Source: Burkholderia sp. BCC1644
Lineage (GTDB): Bacteria; Pseudomonadota; Gammaproteobacteria; Burkholderiales; Burkholderiaceae
DNA length: 64,000 nucleotides
Assembly: GCF_902833225.1 (NCBI RefSeq)
Contig: NZ_CADFEI010000015.1
Location: forward strand, 124,001-188,000
Direction: 5' to 3'
In this document: positions 45,093 to 53,998 of the stretch, piece after piece
Numbering within the stretch: the first letter of the stretch is position 1
Layout: every line of letters begins with the position of its first letter
The notes under the pieces: model-generated
The model's input: the letters and a program-made list of their open reading frames with translations, nothing else
Told to the model about the DNA's origin: nothing
Database searches by the model: none
Made by a program: the position numbers and the translations under genes

Positions 45093-45278
45093 GGAACGCT
45101 CACCTTCGTTGCGATACCGCTTCCGCGAAGCGCGGCACGGGGCCGTGATGCCCTGCGCCGCGCTTCGCGCCATACGCACGATGGTACACAGATCCCGGCC
45201 GTGACGACCGGTCGCGGCCGCCGGTGGAGGACCACGCGGCTTCGCGCGATAATCGGCCATCCTTCCGCCGCCCCGCCC

Positions 45279-46181
45279 ATGCGCTTCGATCTCGTCGACC
45301 TCAAACTCTTCACGCACATCGCGGAGGCGAACAGCCTGACGCGCGGCGCCGAACGCGCGCACCTGTCGGTGCCGGCAGCCAGCATGCGCATCAAGAATCT
45401 CGAGGAGCAGGTCGGCGTGAAACTGCTGAGCCGCACGAGCCAGGGCGTCACGTTGACCGCGCCGGGCGAGACGCTGCTCGCCCATGCGCGCCGCGTGCTG
45501 CGCCAGCTCGAACAATTGACGGGCGACCTGCAGGAATATGCGTCGGGCGTGAAAGGCCATGTGCGCGTGTTCGCGAACACCACCGCGATGAGCGAATTCC
45601 TGCCGGGCGTGCTGCGCCGCTATCTCGTCAGCCACCCCGACGTGACGATCGACATGCAGGAGCGGCTGAGCCCCGACATCGTGCGCGCGGTGCAGGAAGG
45701 CATGGTCGACATCGGCATCGTCGCGGGCGACGTGCGCACCGACGGGCTGCAGGCGATGCCGTACCGGCGTGACCGCCTCGTGCTCGTGACGGCGCTCGGG
45801 CACCCGCTTGCCGAACTGGCGTCGGCACCGTTCGTCGCGACGCTCGACCACGACTTCATCGGCCTGACCGAAGCGAGCGCGATCCACAACTTCCTGAAGC
45901 GCGCGGCCGCCGACGTGCAGCGCACGCTGCGCTGGCGCATCCAGGTCAGCAACTTCGAGGCAGCGTGCCGGATGATCGAGGCGAACGTCGGTGTCGGCGT
46001 GCTGCCCGAAGGCACCGCGCGCCGCCATGCGAAGACGATGGCGCTGCGCCTCGTCGCGCTCGAGGACGACTGGGCCGAACGCCAGCTGCAGATCTGCGTC
46101 GCCGATCTCGATGCACTGCCGCGCTTCGCGCGCGACCTCGTCGACCTGCTCGTCGCGGACGCGCCCGGCCAGCCGGACTGA
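45279..46181 (+). CDS. LysR family transcriptional regulator
   Basis: A 300-residue regulator: winged helix-turn-helix at about 1-62 (LVDLKLFTHIAEANSLTRGA, VPAASMRIKNLEEQVGVKLL) and a LysR substrate-binding domain from about 88. It lies upstream of the efflux operon in the same direction with a 389-base gap and diverges from the phosphoesterase gene. It may control either, but no operator is evident to me. Confidence 0.9.
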   Translation: MRFDLVDLKLFTHIAEANSLTRGAERAHLSVPAASMRIKNLEEQVGVKLLSRTSQGVTLTAPGETLLAHARRVLRQLEQLTGDLQEYASGVKGHVRVFANTTAMSEFLPGVLRRYLVSHPDVTIDMQERLSPDIVRAVQEGMVDIGIVAGDVRTDGLQAMPYRRDRLVLVTALGHPLAELASAPFVATLDHDFIGLTEASAIHNFLKRAAADVQRTLRWRIQVSNFEAACRMIEANVGVGVLPEGTARRHAKTMALRLVALEDDWAERQLQICVADLDALPRFARDLVDLLVADAPGQPD

Positions 46182-46570
46182 CCGGATTCAGGCACGTTCA
46201 GGCAGCAATTGGGCATTTTCACCGTCATTGCCTTGCATCGACATGGCAAACGCCTTCACCTTTCGTTCGTCTGACGATTCTTTGCAGTCCGTTAGCAACC
46301 CTACGCGAGCGTGCGCTGGCAGAATCGCGGCGATCCGGCCGTTGCTGCCGAAACGCGCGGCCGGATGAACGGCCGGACGGACCGGCCGCCGGCACGCCCG
46401 CGACCGGCCATGGCCCGTGCCGCGCGCGTGTGCCGGATCGCTGGCGATCCGCATCGCGCTGATTTATGATCGGCTCCGTATCCTGGAATCGTCGTCGCGG
46501 CCCGGCCGGTCGCGACGATCCACATTGCGCCGCGCCCGGCATCCACCCCCAACGTCGAGCTCGTCACACC
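46182..46570. other. Intergenic upstream of the efflux operon
   Basis: 389 bases with no coding signal. It should hold the promoter of ytcA-mdtNOP. I see no clear operator or attenuator. Confidence 0.4.
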
Positions 46571-46864
46571 ATGAGAAAAACAACGCCGCGCGCGCCCCTG
46601 CGCGTTGCCGCCGCCCTGGCGCCCGCCCTGCCGCTCGCGGGCTGCGCATCACACGGCGCACCGTCGTACGTGCTGTTCGGCGCGTACTTCCCGCTCTGGC
46701 TCGTCAGCGCGATCGTCGGCGTCATCGGCGCGATCATCGCGCACCGCGTGTTCGTCTCGACCGGCTGGGCCGCCACCGTGCCTTACCAGCTCGCCGTCTG
46801 CACCGCGATCGGGCTCGTGGTCGCCGTGATCGTCTGGCTCACCGGCACGGGGCCGTTCGCATGA
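46571..46864 (+). CDS. YtcA family small lipoprotein
   Basis: A 97-residue protein. The signal peptide ends in the lipobox LAGC (about residues 20-23). Two hydrophobic helices follow, with the PLWLVSAIVGVIGAIIAHR and AVCTAIGLVVAVIVWL segments. This small lipoprotein precedes MdtN-type fusion proteins in many bacteria. Its TGA overlaps the ATG of the next gene by four bases. Confidence 0.78.
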   Translation: MRKTTPRAPLRVAAALAPALPLAGCASHGAPSYVLFGAYFPLWLVSAIVGVIGAIIAHRVFVSTGWAATVPYQLAVCTAIGLVVAVIVWLTGTGPFA

Positions 46865-47910
46865 AGGCCGCCGGACTCCCCCGCCCCTCCGTGAAAGGCC
46901 GCGTGATCGCGCTCGCGATCGTCGCGCTCGGCGTCGCCGCGCTCGTGTATGCGTACTACCGCACGACGGCCTATCCGTCGACGGACGACGCGTCGATCGA
47001 CGCGGACGTCGTGCACGTCGCGTCGCCCGTCGGCGGCCGCATCGTGCAGCTCGCAGTGCACGAGAACCAGCGCGTCGCGAAGGGCGACCTGCTGTACGTC
47101 ATCGATCCCGTGCCGTACCGCCTGACGGTCGCGCAGGCGCAGGCCGACGTCGAACTCGCGCGCGCGTCGCTCGACACGCGCCGCCGCTCGCTGATCGGCG
47201 AGCGCTCGAATGCGGCGGTCGCCGCCGAGCAGGTCAAACGCGCGACGCAGAACGCCGACCTCGCGACACGCGACGTGAACCGGCTCGCGCCGCTCGCCGC
47301 GCAGGGTTATGTCAGCGCGCAGCAGTTCGACCAGGCGAAGGTCCGCCAGCGCGACGCATCCGTCTCGCTCGCGCAGGCGCAGGAGCAGCAGCGCGCATCC
47401 GCACAGACGATCGGGGACGAAGCCGACGCGATCGCGACGCTGCATGCGCGCGAAGCCGCGCTCGCCCGCGCGCAGCATGCGCTCGACGATACGGTCGTGC
47501 GTGCGCCGCACGACGGGCTCGTGACGGGTCTCACCGTCCTCGCTGGCGAAACCCTTGCACCGAACCAGTCGATCTTCACGTTGATCGACGCGCGCGAATG
47601 GTTCGCCGTCGGCAATTTCCGCGAGACGGCGCTGAGCCGCATCGCGGTCGGCGATTGCGCGACCGTCTATTCGATGATCGACCGCAGCCGCCCGCTGACG
47701 GGCAAGGTCGTCGGCATCGGCGCCGGCATCGCGGACAGCGCGCGCATCAACCTGCCGCGCTCGCTGCCGATCGTGCAGAACTCGGTGAACTGGGTACACG
47801 TCGCGCAGCGCTTCCCGGTGCGCGTGAAGCTCGACGAACCCGATGCGAAGCTCGTGCGCGTCGGCGCCAGCGCGATCGTCGAGGTCCGGCATGGCACTGC
47901 CTGCCGCTGA
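46861..47910 (+). CDS. mdtN: HlyD/EmrA-type membrane fusion protein (MdtN-like)
   Basis: A 349-residue periplasmic adaptor with one N-terminal membrane helix (about 14-34). The YPSTDDASIDADVVHVASPV start of the barrel-sandwich region and the lipoyl half GGRIVQLAVHENQRVAKGDL are followed by a long coiled-coil hairpin and the closing APHDGLVTGLTVLAGE segment. It links the inner-membrane FUSC protein and the outer-membrane channel encoded next. It overlaps the following gene by 20 bases. Confidence 0.88.
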   Translation: MKAAGLPRPSVKGRVIALAIVALGVAALVYAYYRTTAYPSTDDASIDADVVHVASPVGGRIVQLAVHENQRVAKGDLLYVIDPVPYRLTVAQAQADVELARASLDTRRRSLIGERSNAAVAAEQVKRATQNADLATRDVNRLAPLAAQGYVSAQQFDQAKVRQRDASVSLAQAQEQQRASAQTIGDEADAIATLHAREAALARAQHALDDTVVRAPHDGLVTGLTVLAGETLAPNQSIFTLIDAREWFAVGNFRETALSRIAVGDCATVYSMIDRSRPLTGKVVGIGAGIADSARINLPRSLPIVQNSVNWVHVAQRFPVRVKLDEPDAKLVRVGASAIVEVRHGTACR

Positions 47911-49963
47911 CGTTCGCGCGCCGGGCCCGCGCGAAGTCCTGCGGCTGCTCGCGCCGTTTCCGGGGCGCACGGCCATCGCCGTGCGCGTCGCGCTGATCTG
48001 CGCGCTGACCGCGCTCGTGACGGCCGCGTACGGCACGCCCGAAGCCGCACTTTCCGCGTACGTCGTGTTCTTCATGATCCGTGCCGACCGCGTGACGAGC
48101 GTCGTGCTCGCGGCCGCGCTGCTGCTGATCGTCACGATCGTGATCGGGCTGGTGCTCGGCATCGCGATCTTCAGCATCGACTATTCGATCCTGCGGGTCG
48201 CGTGCATGGCCGTGCTGTCGGTCGCCCTCCTGTACCTCACTTCCGCCAGCAAGCTGCGACCGGTGGGCGCGATCCTCGCGATGATCGTCGGCTTCGGGCT
48301 CGACCAGCTCGGCCTCGCGCCGTTCGGCGAAGCCGCGACGCGCGCGCTGCTCTATATCTGGCTGACGATCGCGATCCCCGTCGGCGTGGCGATCGTCGTC
48401 AACCTGCTGATCGCGCCGTCGCCGCGCAAGCTCGTGCACGCGCAGCTCGCGAAGCGGCTGCGGCTCGCCGCGCGGCGACTGCGCGGCGACGACGATGCAC
48501 GCGCCGCATTCGACACGAGCCTGCGTGAAGGCGACAAGCAACTGCTCACGTGGCTCAAGCTGTCGAAGCTCGAAGGCTCGTCGACCGCCGCCGACGTCGC
48601 CGCGTTGAGGCAAGCCATCGCCTCGAGCACCGCGCTGATGGTCGGCGTCGCGCTGGCCGATCGCGAACCGGACGCGCGGCTGCCCGATGCGTTCGCCACG
48701 CCGATCGCCGCGACGCTCGACGACATGGCCGCCATTCTCGAACGCGGCGGCTATCCGGTCGACGTGACGCTCGCGCTGCCGCCCGCCGACGCACTGCCGC
48801 CGCTCGCGCGCATCGCCGCGACCGATCTCCATGCAGCGATCACGCGCTTCGCGGAGCCGGGCGCGGCGGTCTCGACGGCCGATGCAGCGACGGAGGCTTC
48901 GGCCGGCGCAACGCCCGCTGCCCCTGCCGCCCCGCCCGCAGCACCCACCGCAGCGCCGGCACCGGCCCCAAGCGGCGGCTTCTTCCTGCCCGACGCGCGC
49001 ACCAATCCCGACCACATCCGTTATGCGCTGAAAACGACGGCCGCGGCGATCTTCTGCTACCTGCTGTACTCGCAGCTCGACTGGTCGGGCATCCATACGT
49101 GCGTCGTCACCTGCTACATCGTGTCGCTCGGCTCGACGGCCGAGACGGTCGAGAAGCTCACGCTGCGGATCGTCGGCTGCATGGTCGGCGCACTGCTCGG
49201 CACCGCCGCGCTCGTGTTCGTCGTGCCGGCGCTGTCGTCGGTCGGCCACTTGATGGCGCTGGTGTTCGCCGGCGCGTGGCTGTCCGCGTGGATCGCATTC
49301 GGCTCGCCGCGCATCGCGTATGCGGGCTTCCAGATCGCATTCGCGTTTTTCCTGTGCGTGATCCAGGGCGCCGGCCCCGGCTTCGACCTGACGATCGCGC
49401 GCGACCGCACGATCGGCATCCTGCTCGGCAACGTCGTCGTGTATCTCGTGTTCACACGCATCTGGCCCGTCAGCATCGGCAAGCAGATCGACGTCGCGTT
49501 CGCCGCGCTGCTCGACCAGTGGCGACGCATCGCGCAGATCGCGCAGCCGGCGGAACGGCGCGCGCTCGCGGCCGAAGCGTTCGCGCGCCACGGCGCGATC
49601 GCGCAGGAACTCGGCCTCGTCCATTACGAACCGTCGTGGGTGCGGCCGGCCGCGACGTGGCTCGCCACGCGACGGCGCGCGCTCGCGGAACTCGGCGCGA
49701 TCGAAGGCCCGCTGTTCCTGCTCGCCGAACGCAAGCCCGGCGACGCCGCGATCGGCGCGCAACTCGCACGCGTGACCGAGCCGCGCGACGACGAAGCCGC
49801 GCCCCCGCCGAACCCGGCGCCATCGGCCCCGCCGCCGCGCGCCGCGCCCACCGACCCCGCACGCGACGCGCTGCTGAACCTGATCGACACGCGACTCGCG
49901 CAGATCGCCGACGCCGCCCGCCAAGCCACACCGAAGGAGCCTGCCCCCCATGCGTCGACCTGA
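47891..49963 (+). CDS. mdtO: FUSC family inner-membrane efflux protein (MdtO-like)
   Basis: A 690-residue membrane protein with two clusters of hydrophobic helices (about 30-180 and 365-500) around a soluble part, the layout of FUSC/AaeB/MdtO proteins. The second half carries the conserved YALKTTAAAIFCYLLYSQLD and THTCVVTCYIVSLGSTAE-like stretch (HTCVVTCYIVSLGS is seen). A Pro/Ala-rich linker (about 330-360) joins the halves. These pumps export aromatic acids, dyes or similar compounds; the substrate here is unknown. It overlaps its neighbours on both sides. Confidence 0.87.
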   Translation: MALPAADVRAPGPREVLRLLAPFPGRTAIAVRVALICALTALVTAAYGTPEAALSAYVVFFMIRADRVTSVVLAAALLLIVTIVIGLVLGIAIFSIDYSILRVACMAVLSVALLYLTSASKLRPVGAILAMIVGFGLDQLGLAPFGEAATRALLYIWLTIAIPVGVAIVVNLLIAPSPRKLVHAQLAKRLRLAARRLRGDDDARAAFDTSLREGDKQLLTWLKLSKLEGSSTAADVAALRQAIASSTALMVGVALADREPDARLPDAFATPIAATLDDMAAILERGGYPVDVTLALPPADALPPLARIAATDLHAAITRFAEPGAAVSTADAATEASAGATPAAPAAPPAAPTAAPAPAPSGGFFLPDARTNPDHIRYALKTTAAAIFCYLLYSQLDWSGIHTCVVTCYIVSLGSTAETVEKLTLRIVGCMVGALLGTAALVFVVPALSSVGHLMALVFAGAWLSAWIAFGSPRIAYAGFQIAFAFFLCVIQGAGPGFDLTIARDRTIGILLGNVVVYLVFTRIWPVSIGKQIDVAFAALLDQWRRIAQIAQPAERRALAAEAFARHGAIAQELGLVHYEPSWVRPAATWLATRRRALAELGAIEGPLFLLAERKPGDAAIGAQLARVTEPRDDEAAPPPNPAPSAPPPRAAPTDPARDALLNLIDTRLAQIADAARQATPKEPAPHAST

Positions 49964-51494
49964 ACCGCCGGCCGCCTCGATCGCCGTAGCCGCCCTCGCG
50001 ACCGCCGTCGCGCTGGCCGGCTGCGCGACGTCGTCGATCGACCTGGCGCCGGAGGCACCCGACCGCCCGTGGCAGCCGCAAACGTCGGCCGCGGGCGACA
50101 TCGTGCCAGGCCCGCCGCGCGCGTCCGCGCACGGCGCGCACGACTACACGCTGCCCGCGTCGCCGGCGCTCGCGTCGGTCGCGCCGCCGGCCGCGCTCGA
50201 CACCGCGCATCCGTACACGCTGCCCGAGCTGATCGATCTCGCCGAATCGGCGAACCCGCTGACGCGCATCGCATGGAACGACGCGCGCAACGCGGCGCTC
50301 GCGGTCGGTCTCGCCAAGGCCGCCTACCTGCCGCGCCTGTCGGCGACCGCGATGGGCGCGTACCAGACGAGCCACGGCTCGACGTCGACGATCCTCGGCG
50401 ATTCGTCGAGCGACACCACGGTGCACGGCACGATTTCCGCGCTGTCGCTGCAATGGCTGCTGTTCGATTTCGGCGGCCGCGCGGCACGCGTCGAAGCAGC
50501 CGAACAGGCGTCGATCGCATCGAACGTCGCGTTCACCGCCGTGCACCAGCAGGTGATCCACGACGTGACCGTCGGCTACTACCGCTATGAAGCCGCGCGC
50601 TCGCGCGCCGTCAGCGCACAGCAGGGCCTCGCGAACGCGGATGCGATCCTCGCGGCATCGCGCGCGCGGCTCAAGCACGGCGTCGGCACGGTCGTCGAGC
50701 TTGCGCAGGCGACGCAGAACCGCGCACAGGCGAACCTCGCGCTCGTGCAGGCGAACGGCGCGGAAAGCGACAGCTACCTCGCGCTCGTCTCCGCGCTCGG
50801 CATCTCGCCGCTGTCGAAGCCGACGATCGCGGCGCTGCCGAAGCGGCCGCTGCCGCCCGCGCTCGGCTCGTCGGTCGATGCGATCGTGTCGGACGCGATC
50901 GCGCGCCGCCCCGACCTGCAGGGCGCGTTTGCGCTCGAAAAGGCCAATCGCGCGAAGATCAAGGCCGCCGAGGCCGCGTTCATGCCGAAGATCTTCCTGT
51001 CCGCGTCGACGTCGTACGCGAGCGGCGGCACGGCCATCTCCGCGCTGCCCGCGATCGGCGACCAGGCGCCGACCGTCAACCTGAACGGCAGCCGCTACGG
51101 CGGCGGCGTGTTCCTCGGCGTGACGATCCCGCTCTACGACGGCGGCCTGCGCTCGGCCGTGCTGATGCAGGCGCGCAACGATGCGGAAAGCGCATCCGCG
51201 CGCCTCACGCGGACCAAGGAGGAAGCCGTGCGCCAGGTCGTCGCCGCGCAGAACGCGGTGCAGACGAGCCTCGCGTCGCACGACGCGGCCAAGGCGCTCG
51301 TCGATGCCGCGCAGACCAGCTACGACGCGGCGCTGACCGCTTACCGGAACGGCGTCGGCTCGGTCACCGACGCGACGATCGCGCAAAGCCAGTTGCTCGC
51401 GGCCCGGAACGCGGAGGTCGACAGCTATGCCGGCGCGCTGTCGGCCGCCGCCGCGCTCGCACTCGCGACGGGCACGATCGGCGCCGCGCAGTAG
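49950..51494 (+). CDS. mdtP: NodT/MdtP-type outer-membrane efflux lipoprotein
   Basis: A 514-residue TolC-like channel. The lipobox ALAGCAT lies near residues 21-27. Two OEP repeats of long helices and barrel strands are seen: SANPLTRIAWNDARNAALAV with QWLLFDFGGRAARVEAAEQA, then RPDLQGAFALEKANRAKIKA with GVTIPLYDGGLRSAVLMQAR. It closes the ytcA-mdtN-mdtO-mdtP operon. Confidence 0.9.
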   Translation: MRRPEPPAASIAVAALATAVALAGCATSSIDLAPEAPDRPWQPQTSAAGDIVPGPPRASAHGAHDYTLPASPALASVAPPAALDTAHPYTLPELIDLAESANPLTRIAWNDARNAALAVGLAKAAYLPRLSATAMGAYQTSHGSTSTILGDSSSDTTVHGTISALSLQWLLFDFGGRAARVEAAEQASIASNVAFTAVHQQVIHDVTVGYYRYEAARSRAVSAQQGLANADAILAASRARLKHGVGTVVELAQATQNRAQANLALVQANGAESDSYLALVSALGISPLSKPTIAALPKRPLPPALGSSVDAIVSDAIARRPDLQGAFALEKANRAKIKAAEAAFMPKIFLSASTSYASGGTAISALPAIGDQAPTVNLNGSRYGGGVFLGVTIPLYDGGLRSAVLMQARNDAESASARLTRTKEEAVRQVVAAQNAVQTSLASHDAAKALVDAAQTSYDAALTAYRNGVGSVTDATIAQSQLLAARNAEVDSYAGALSAAAALALATGTIGAAQ

Positions 51495-51802
51495 CGCCGC
51501 CGCCGCAAGGCGGTTGACGCCTGCGCGCGCCGCCCACTAGAATGCCGCCCATTCTTCCTTCAGGAACCATCGTGGACAGTTGCAGCACTCCGTTGCGTGC
51601 GCCGCTTGCCGCCTGAACGCCTGTCCGACGCAGTCCTCCTGCCCCGGCTCGCGTTCCGCGAGCCCGCACGCCCCCCCGTTTCACATTGAATGACGCATTC
51701 GCGCGGTACAGTACCGCGCGATGACGGCCATCGTCGCGTCGCCCATGGCCTTGCGCCACGGCGACGCCGGCCGGCTCGCGCTTCTTGCACGGCAGGACAA
51801 CC
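51495..51802 (+). promoter_or_regulatory. Long mgtC leader with hairpins
   Basis: 308 bases upstream of mgtC. It contains a possible short ORF (51572-51616) and two strong hairpins: an 8-bp stem with a 3-base loop (51646-51653 with 51657-51664) and a 9-bp stem with a CAG loop (51700-51708 with 51712-51720). mgtC genes in enteric bacteria are controlled by long leaders with short proline-rich ORFs. A similar scheme here is an inference. Confidence 0.4.
51572..51616 (+). CDS. Possible 14-codon upstream ORF in the mgtC leader
   Basis: A GTG start at 51572 with AGGAA about 8 bases upstream gives a 14-residue peptide (MDSCSTPLRAPLAA) ending in TGA. It includes two proline codons. It is too short to judge by composition. 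The value of the call rests on the ribosome binding site and on its position before the leader hairpins. Confidence 0.3.
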   Translation: MDSCSTPLRAPLAA

Positions 51803-52510
51803 ATGACTTTCGATTTCGCACTCCGTCTTTTCACCGCGTTCGCCTGCGGCGTCGCCATCGGCCTCGAGCGCCAGATGCGCCAGCGCACGGCCGGCCTGCG
51901 CACCATCACGCTCGTGGCGAGCGGCGCATGCCTGTTCGTCACGCTGGGCGTGCTGACCGGCAACGGCGTCGCGGGCGTCACGCAGATCGCCGCGTACGTC
52001 GTGTCGGGCGTCGGCTTTCTCGGCGGCGGCGTGATCATGCGCGACAAGGGCTCGATCCAGGGCATCAACACGGCCGCGACGCTGTGGTGCTCGGCCGCCG
52101 TCGGCGTACTGGCCGGCTCCGGCCATTACGTGCCCGCGCTCGCCGGCACGGGCGTCGTGCTGCTCACCAATACCGTGCTGCGCGGCGTCAGCCAGGCGAT
52201 CAACGCGACGCCCGTATCGAACGCCGATCTCGTGCGCGAATACCAGATCACGGTGATCTGCCTGGCAGCCGACGAAGTGCACATCCGCACGTTGCTGTCG
52301 AACTCGATGTACGCGAAGCCGCTGTCGTTCCAGAGCCTGACGAGCGAGGACGTGCCCGACCAGCCGGACCGGCTGAAGGTGACCGCGACGCTGAAGCTGC
52401 ATCCGAAGGATCAGCAGAAACTCGAGCAGATCGCGAGCCGGATGAGCATGGAGAAGAGCATTTCCAGCGTGAGCTGGACCGCGAAGGAAGCGGAGCCGCT
52501 GATGGAGTGA
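51803..52510 (+). CDS. mgtC: MgtC/SapB family membrane protein
   Basis: A 235-residue protein. The N-terminal MgtC domain has four to five helices with the family stretches ACGVAIGLERQMRQRTAGLR, SGVGFLGGGVIMRDKGSIQG and INTAATLWCSAAVGVLAGSG. An ACT-like C-terminal domain starts near 150. MgtC supports growth in low magnesium and survival in macrophages, and the B. cenocepacia homologue next to cepR was reported to do both. The start ATG 51803 is preferred over the ATG 18 bases upstream. Confidence 0.93.
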   Translation: MTFDFALRLFTAFACGVAIGLERQMRQRTAGLRTITLVASGACLFVTLGVLTGNGVAGVTQIAAYVVSGVGFLGGGVIMRDKGSIQGINTAATLWCSAAVGVLAGSGHYVPALAGTGVVLLTNTVLRGVSQAINATPVSNADLVREYQITVICLAADEVHIRTLLSNSMYAKPLSFQSLTSEDVPDQPDRLKVTATLKLHPKDQQKLEQIASRMSMEKSISSVSWTAKEAEPLME

Positions 52511-52552
52511 GCGGCGTGGCGGCCGCCGTACCCGGCGGCGCCCTCGCCTGCG

Positions 52553-53272
52553 TCACGGCGCGTCGATGAGCCCGGCCGAAATCGCCTTGACGACTGCCTG
52601 GACCTTGTTGGTCGCGCCGAGCTTCTCGAGAATGTTGTTGACGTGGAAGTTGACCGTCCGCTCCGAGATGCTGAGGATCTGGCCGATTTCGCACGCGGTC
52701 TTGCCCTCGGCCGTCCAGCACAGCACCTCGCGCTCGCGCGCGGTCAGCGTGACGCCCGCCGCGGGCGACAGCTTCGGCACCATGAAGCGGCTCATCAGCG
52801 AATGCGACAGGTTCGCGAGCCAGTTCGTCTGCAGCGTCAGCATGTTGATTTCGGCAGGCGTCAGCCGGTCGGCATGGCGCGCGATGCTCAGCAGGCCGAA
52901 CGCACCGCGGGCCGCCCAGCTCGACTGCGCAACGCCCACCGACAGCCCGAAATCGCGCGCGTCCTGCCACAGCGGGCACGGGTCGATCCGGTCGACGTCC
53001 GGCCAGACGATCATGTTGGTGCTGAGCGCGCCGTCGCGAACCGTCGAATCGATCTCGATGTAGTTCTGCGCCTGGTAGTGCGCCATCCAGCCGTCGGGAT
53101 AGGTATTGAAGATGGCGACCGACGGCTTCGATACGGGCAGCGGTACGCGAATGCCGTAACAGCAATATTCGAATCCCAGCCGCTTTGAATAGGCGGCGAT
53201 CCGCTGGAAGAGCTGCTGCTCGTCTTCCGCGGCGCTGAATTGTTGGTAGGCATCCTGCCAGCGCAGTTCCAT
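52553..53272 (-). CDS. cepR: LuxR-type quorum-sensing regulator CepR
   Basis: A 239-residue regulator. The N-terminal acyl-homoserine lactone pocket includes the conserved Trp, Tyr, Asp pattern (GWMAHYQAQNYIEIDSTVRD). The C-terminal LuxR helix-turn-helix (about 175-235) includes LTAREREVLCWTAEGKTACE and SISERTVNFHVNNILEKLGA. I recognise it as CepR by sequence and by its place between mgtC and rsaM-cepI. It binds octanoyl-homoserine lactone made by CepI and activates cepI through the box at 53920. Confidence 0.97.
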   Translation of the reverse strand: MELRWQDAYQQFSAAEDEQQLFQRIAAYSKRLGFEYCCYGIRVPLPVSKPSVAIFNTYPDGWMAHYQAQNYIEIDSTVRDGALSTNMIVWPDVDRIDPCPLWQDARDFGLSVGVAQSSWAARGAFGLLSIARHADRLTPAEINMLTLQTNWLANLSHSLMSRFMVPKLSPAAGVTLTAREREVLCWTAEGKTACEIGQILSISERTVNFHVNNILEKLGATNKVQAVVKAISAGLIDAP

Positions 53273-53293
53273 TCGTTCTCCGACAACGTCACG

Positions 53294-53309
53294 CTGTCAT
53301 ACTTGTCAG
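53294..53309. promoter_or_regulatory. Lux-box-like dyad between cepR and rsaM
   Basis: CTGTCATACTTGTCAG fits the CT-N12-AG pattern of LuxR boxes and is a near-perfect dyad. It is centred 30 bases upstream of the cepR start and 44 bases upstream of rsaM. It could mediate CepR control of either gene. Confidence 0.5.
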
Positions 53310-53345
53310 GTTCCAGCACCCGTTCGAGGCTGATACATTCCGCGC

Positions 53346-53789
53346 ATGACCTCACCTTTGCTGCACCCGGTCCCCGGCCCGTCCCCGGACGGCTACGTAC
53401 GCCTGTCAGAAGGCGCACTGGCCGTGCTTGCTCTCGACCATGTCTCGAGCGGCCTCGACGCATCGCTGCTGGCCGAACTGCGCGACAGCGCGATCGACGC
53501 ACGCCTCGCCGGCTATACCGAATGGCATCGCCCGGCCAGTGCCGGCGCCCCTTACGTGACGGTCGGCTGGGACTGGTACCTCGAACGCGCGACGGGCACG
53601 TTCGTGATCGCGGGCGACGACGTCCGCAGCAACGTGATGCTCGTCGATGCCACCGGCGCCGACATCGGCATGTTCCGCACCGCCGCCGCGCTCGCCGCGC
53701 GACTTGCCGGCATCGACTGGCCCGCCGCCGTCGCATCGGCCCTGCTTGGTCGCAACGACGCCTATCATGCCGGTCCCACGCTCCAGTGA
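53346..53789 (+). CDS. rsaM: RsaM-like quorum-sensing modulator
   Basis: A 147-residue protein set between cepR and cepI, the known position of the BcRsaM repressor-like modulator of AHL synthesis. Visible family features are the WHRPASAGAPYVTVGWDWYL core and the compact beta-rich C-terminus with no DNA-binding motif. It tunes quorum sensing, apparently without direct DNA binding. It is transcribed with the same polarity as cepI and diverges from cepR. Confidence 0.92.
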   Translation: MTSPLLHPVPGPSPDGYVRLSEGALAVLALDHVSSGLDASLLAELRDSAIDARLAGYTEWHRPASAGAPYVTVGWDWYLERATGTFVIAGDDVRSNVMLVDATGADIGMFRTAAALAARLAGIDWPAAVASALLGRNDAYHAGPTLQ

Positions 53790-53919
53790 CAACCTGCCAC
53801 ACATTCCTCTGATCATTTCGCAAGACTGGCGCTCTTTATAAGCAAAAGCGGTCCAGTTTTCAATCCCGTTGATCAAGAAACCGTTACCACGCCGCAAATG
53901 GCGTCTTTGCACCGCCAAC

Positions 53920-53941
53920 CTGTAAGAGTTACCAGTTACAG
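53920..53941 (+). promoter_or_regulatory. cep box of cepI
   Basis: A 22-base dyad beginning CTGTAAGAGTTACCAG and ending in TTACAG, 58 bases before the cepI ATG. It matches the known CepR binding site of cepI. A -10-like TGTAAT follows at about 53961. Confidence 0.9.
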
Positions 53942-53998
53942 CCTCCTCGTGCCGCGCGATGTAATGCACGCATACAAAAGCACAGATCCGAGGACACC

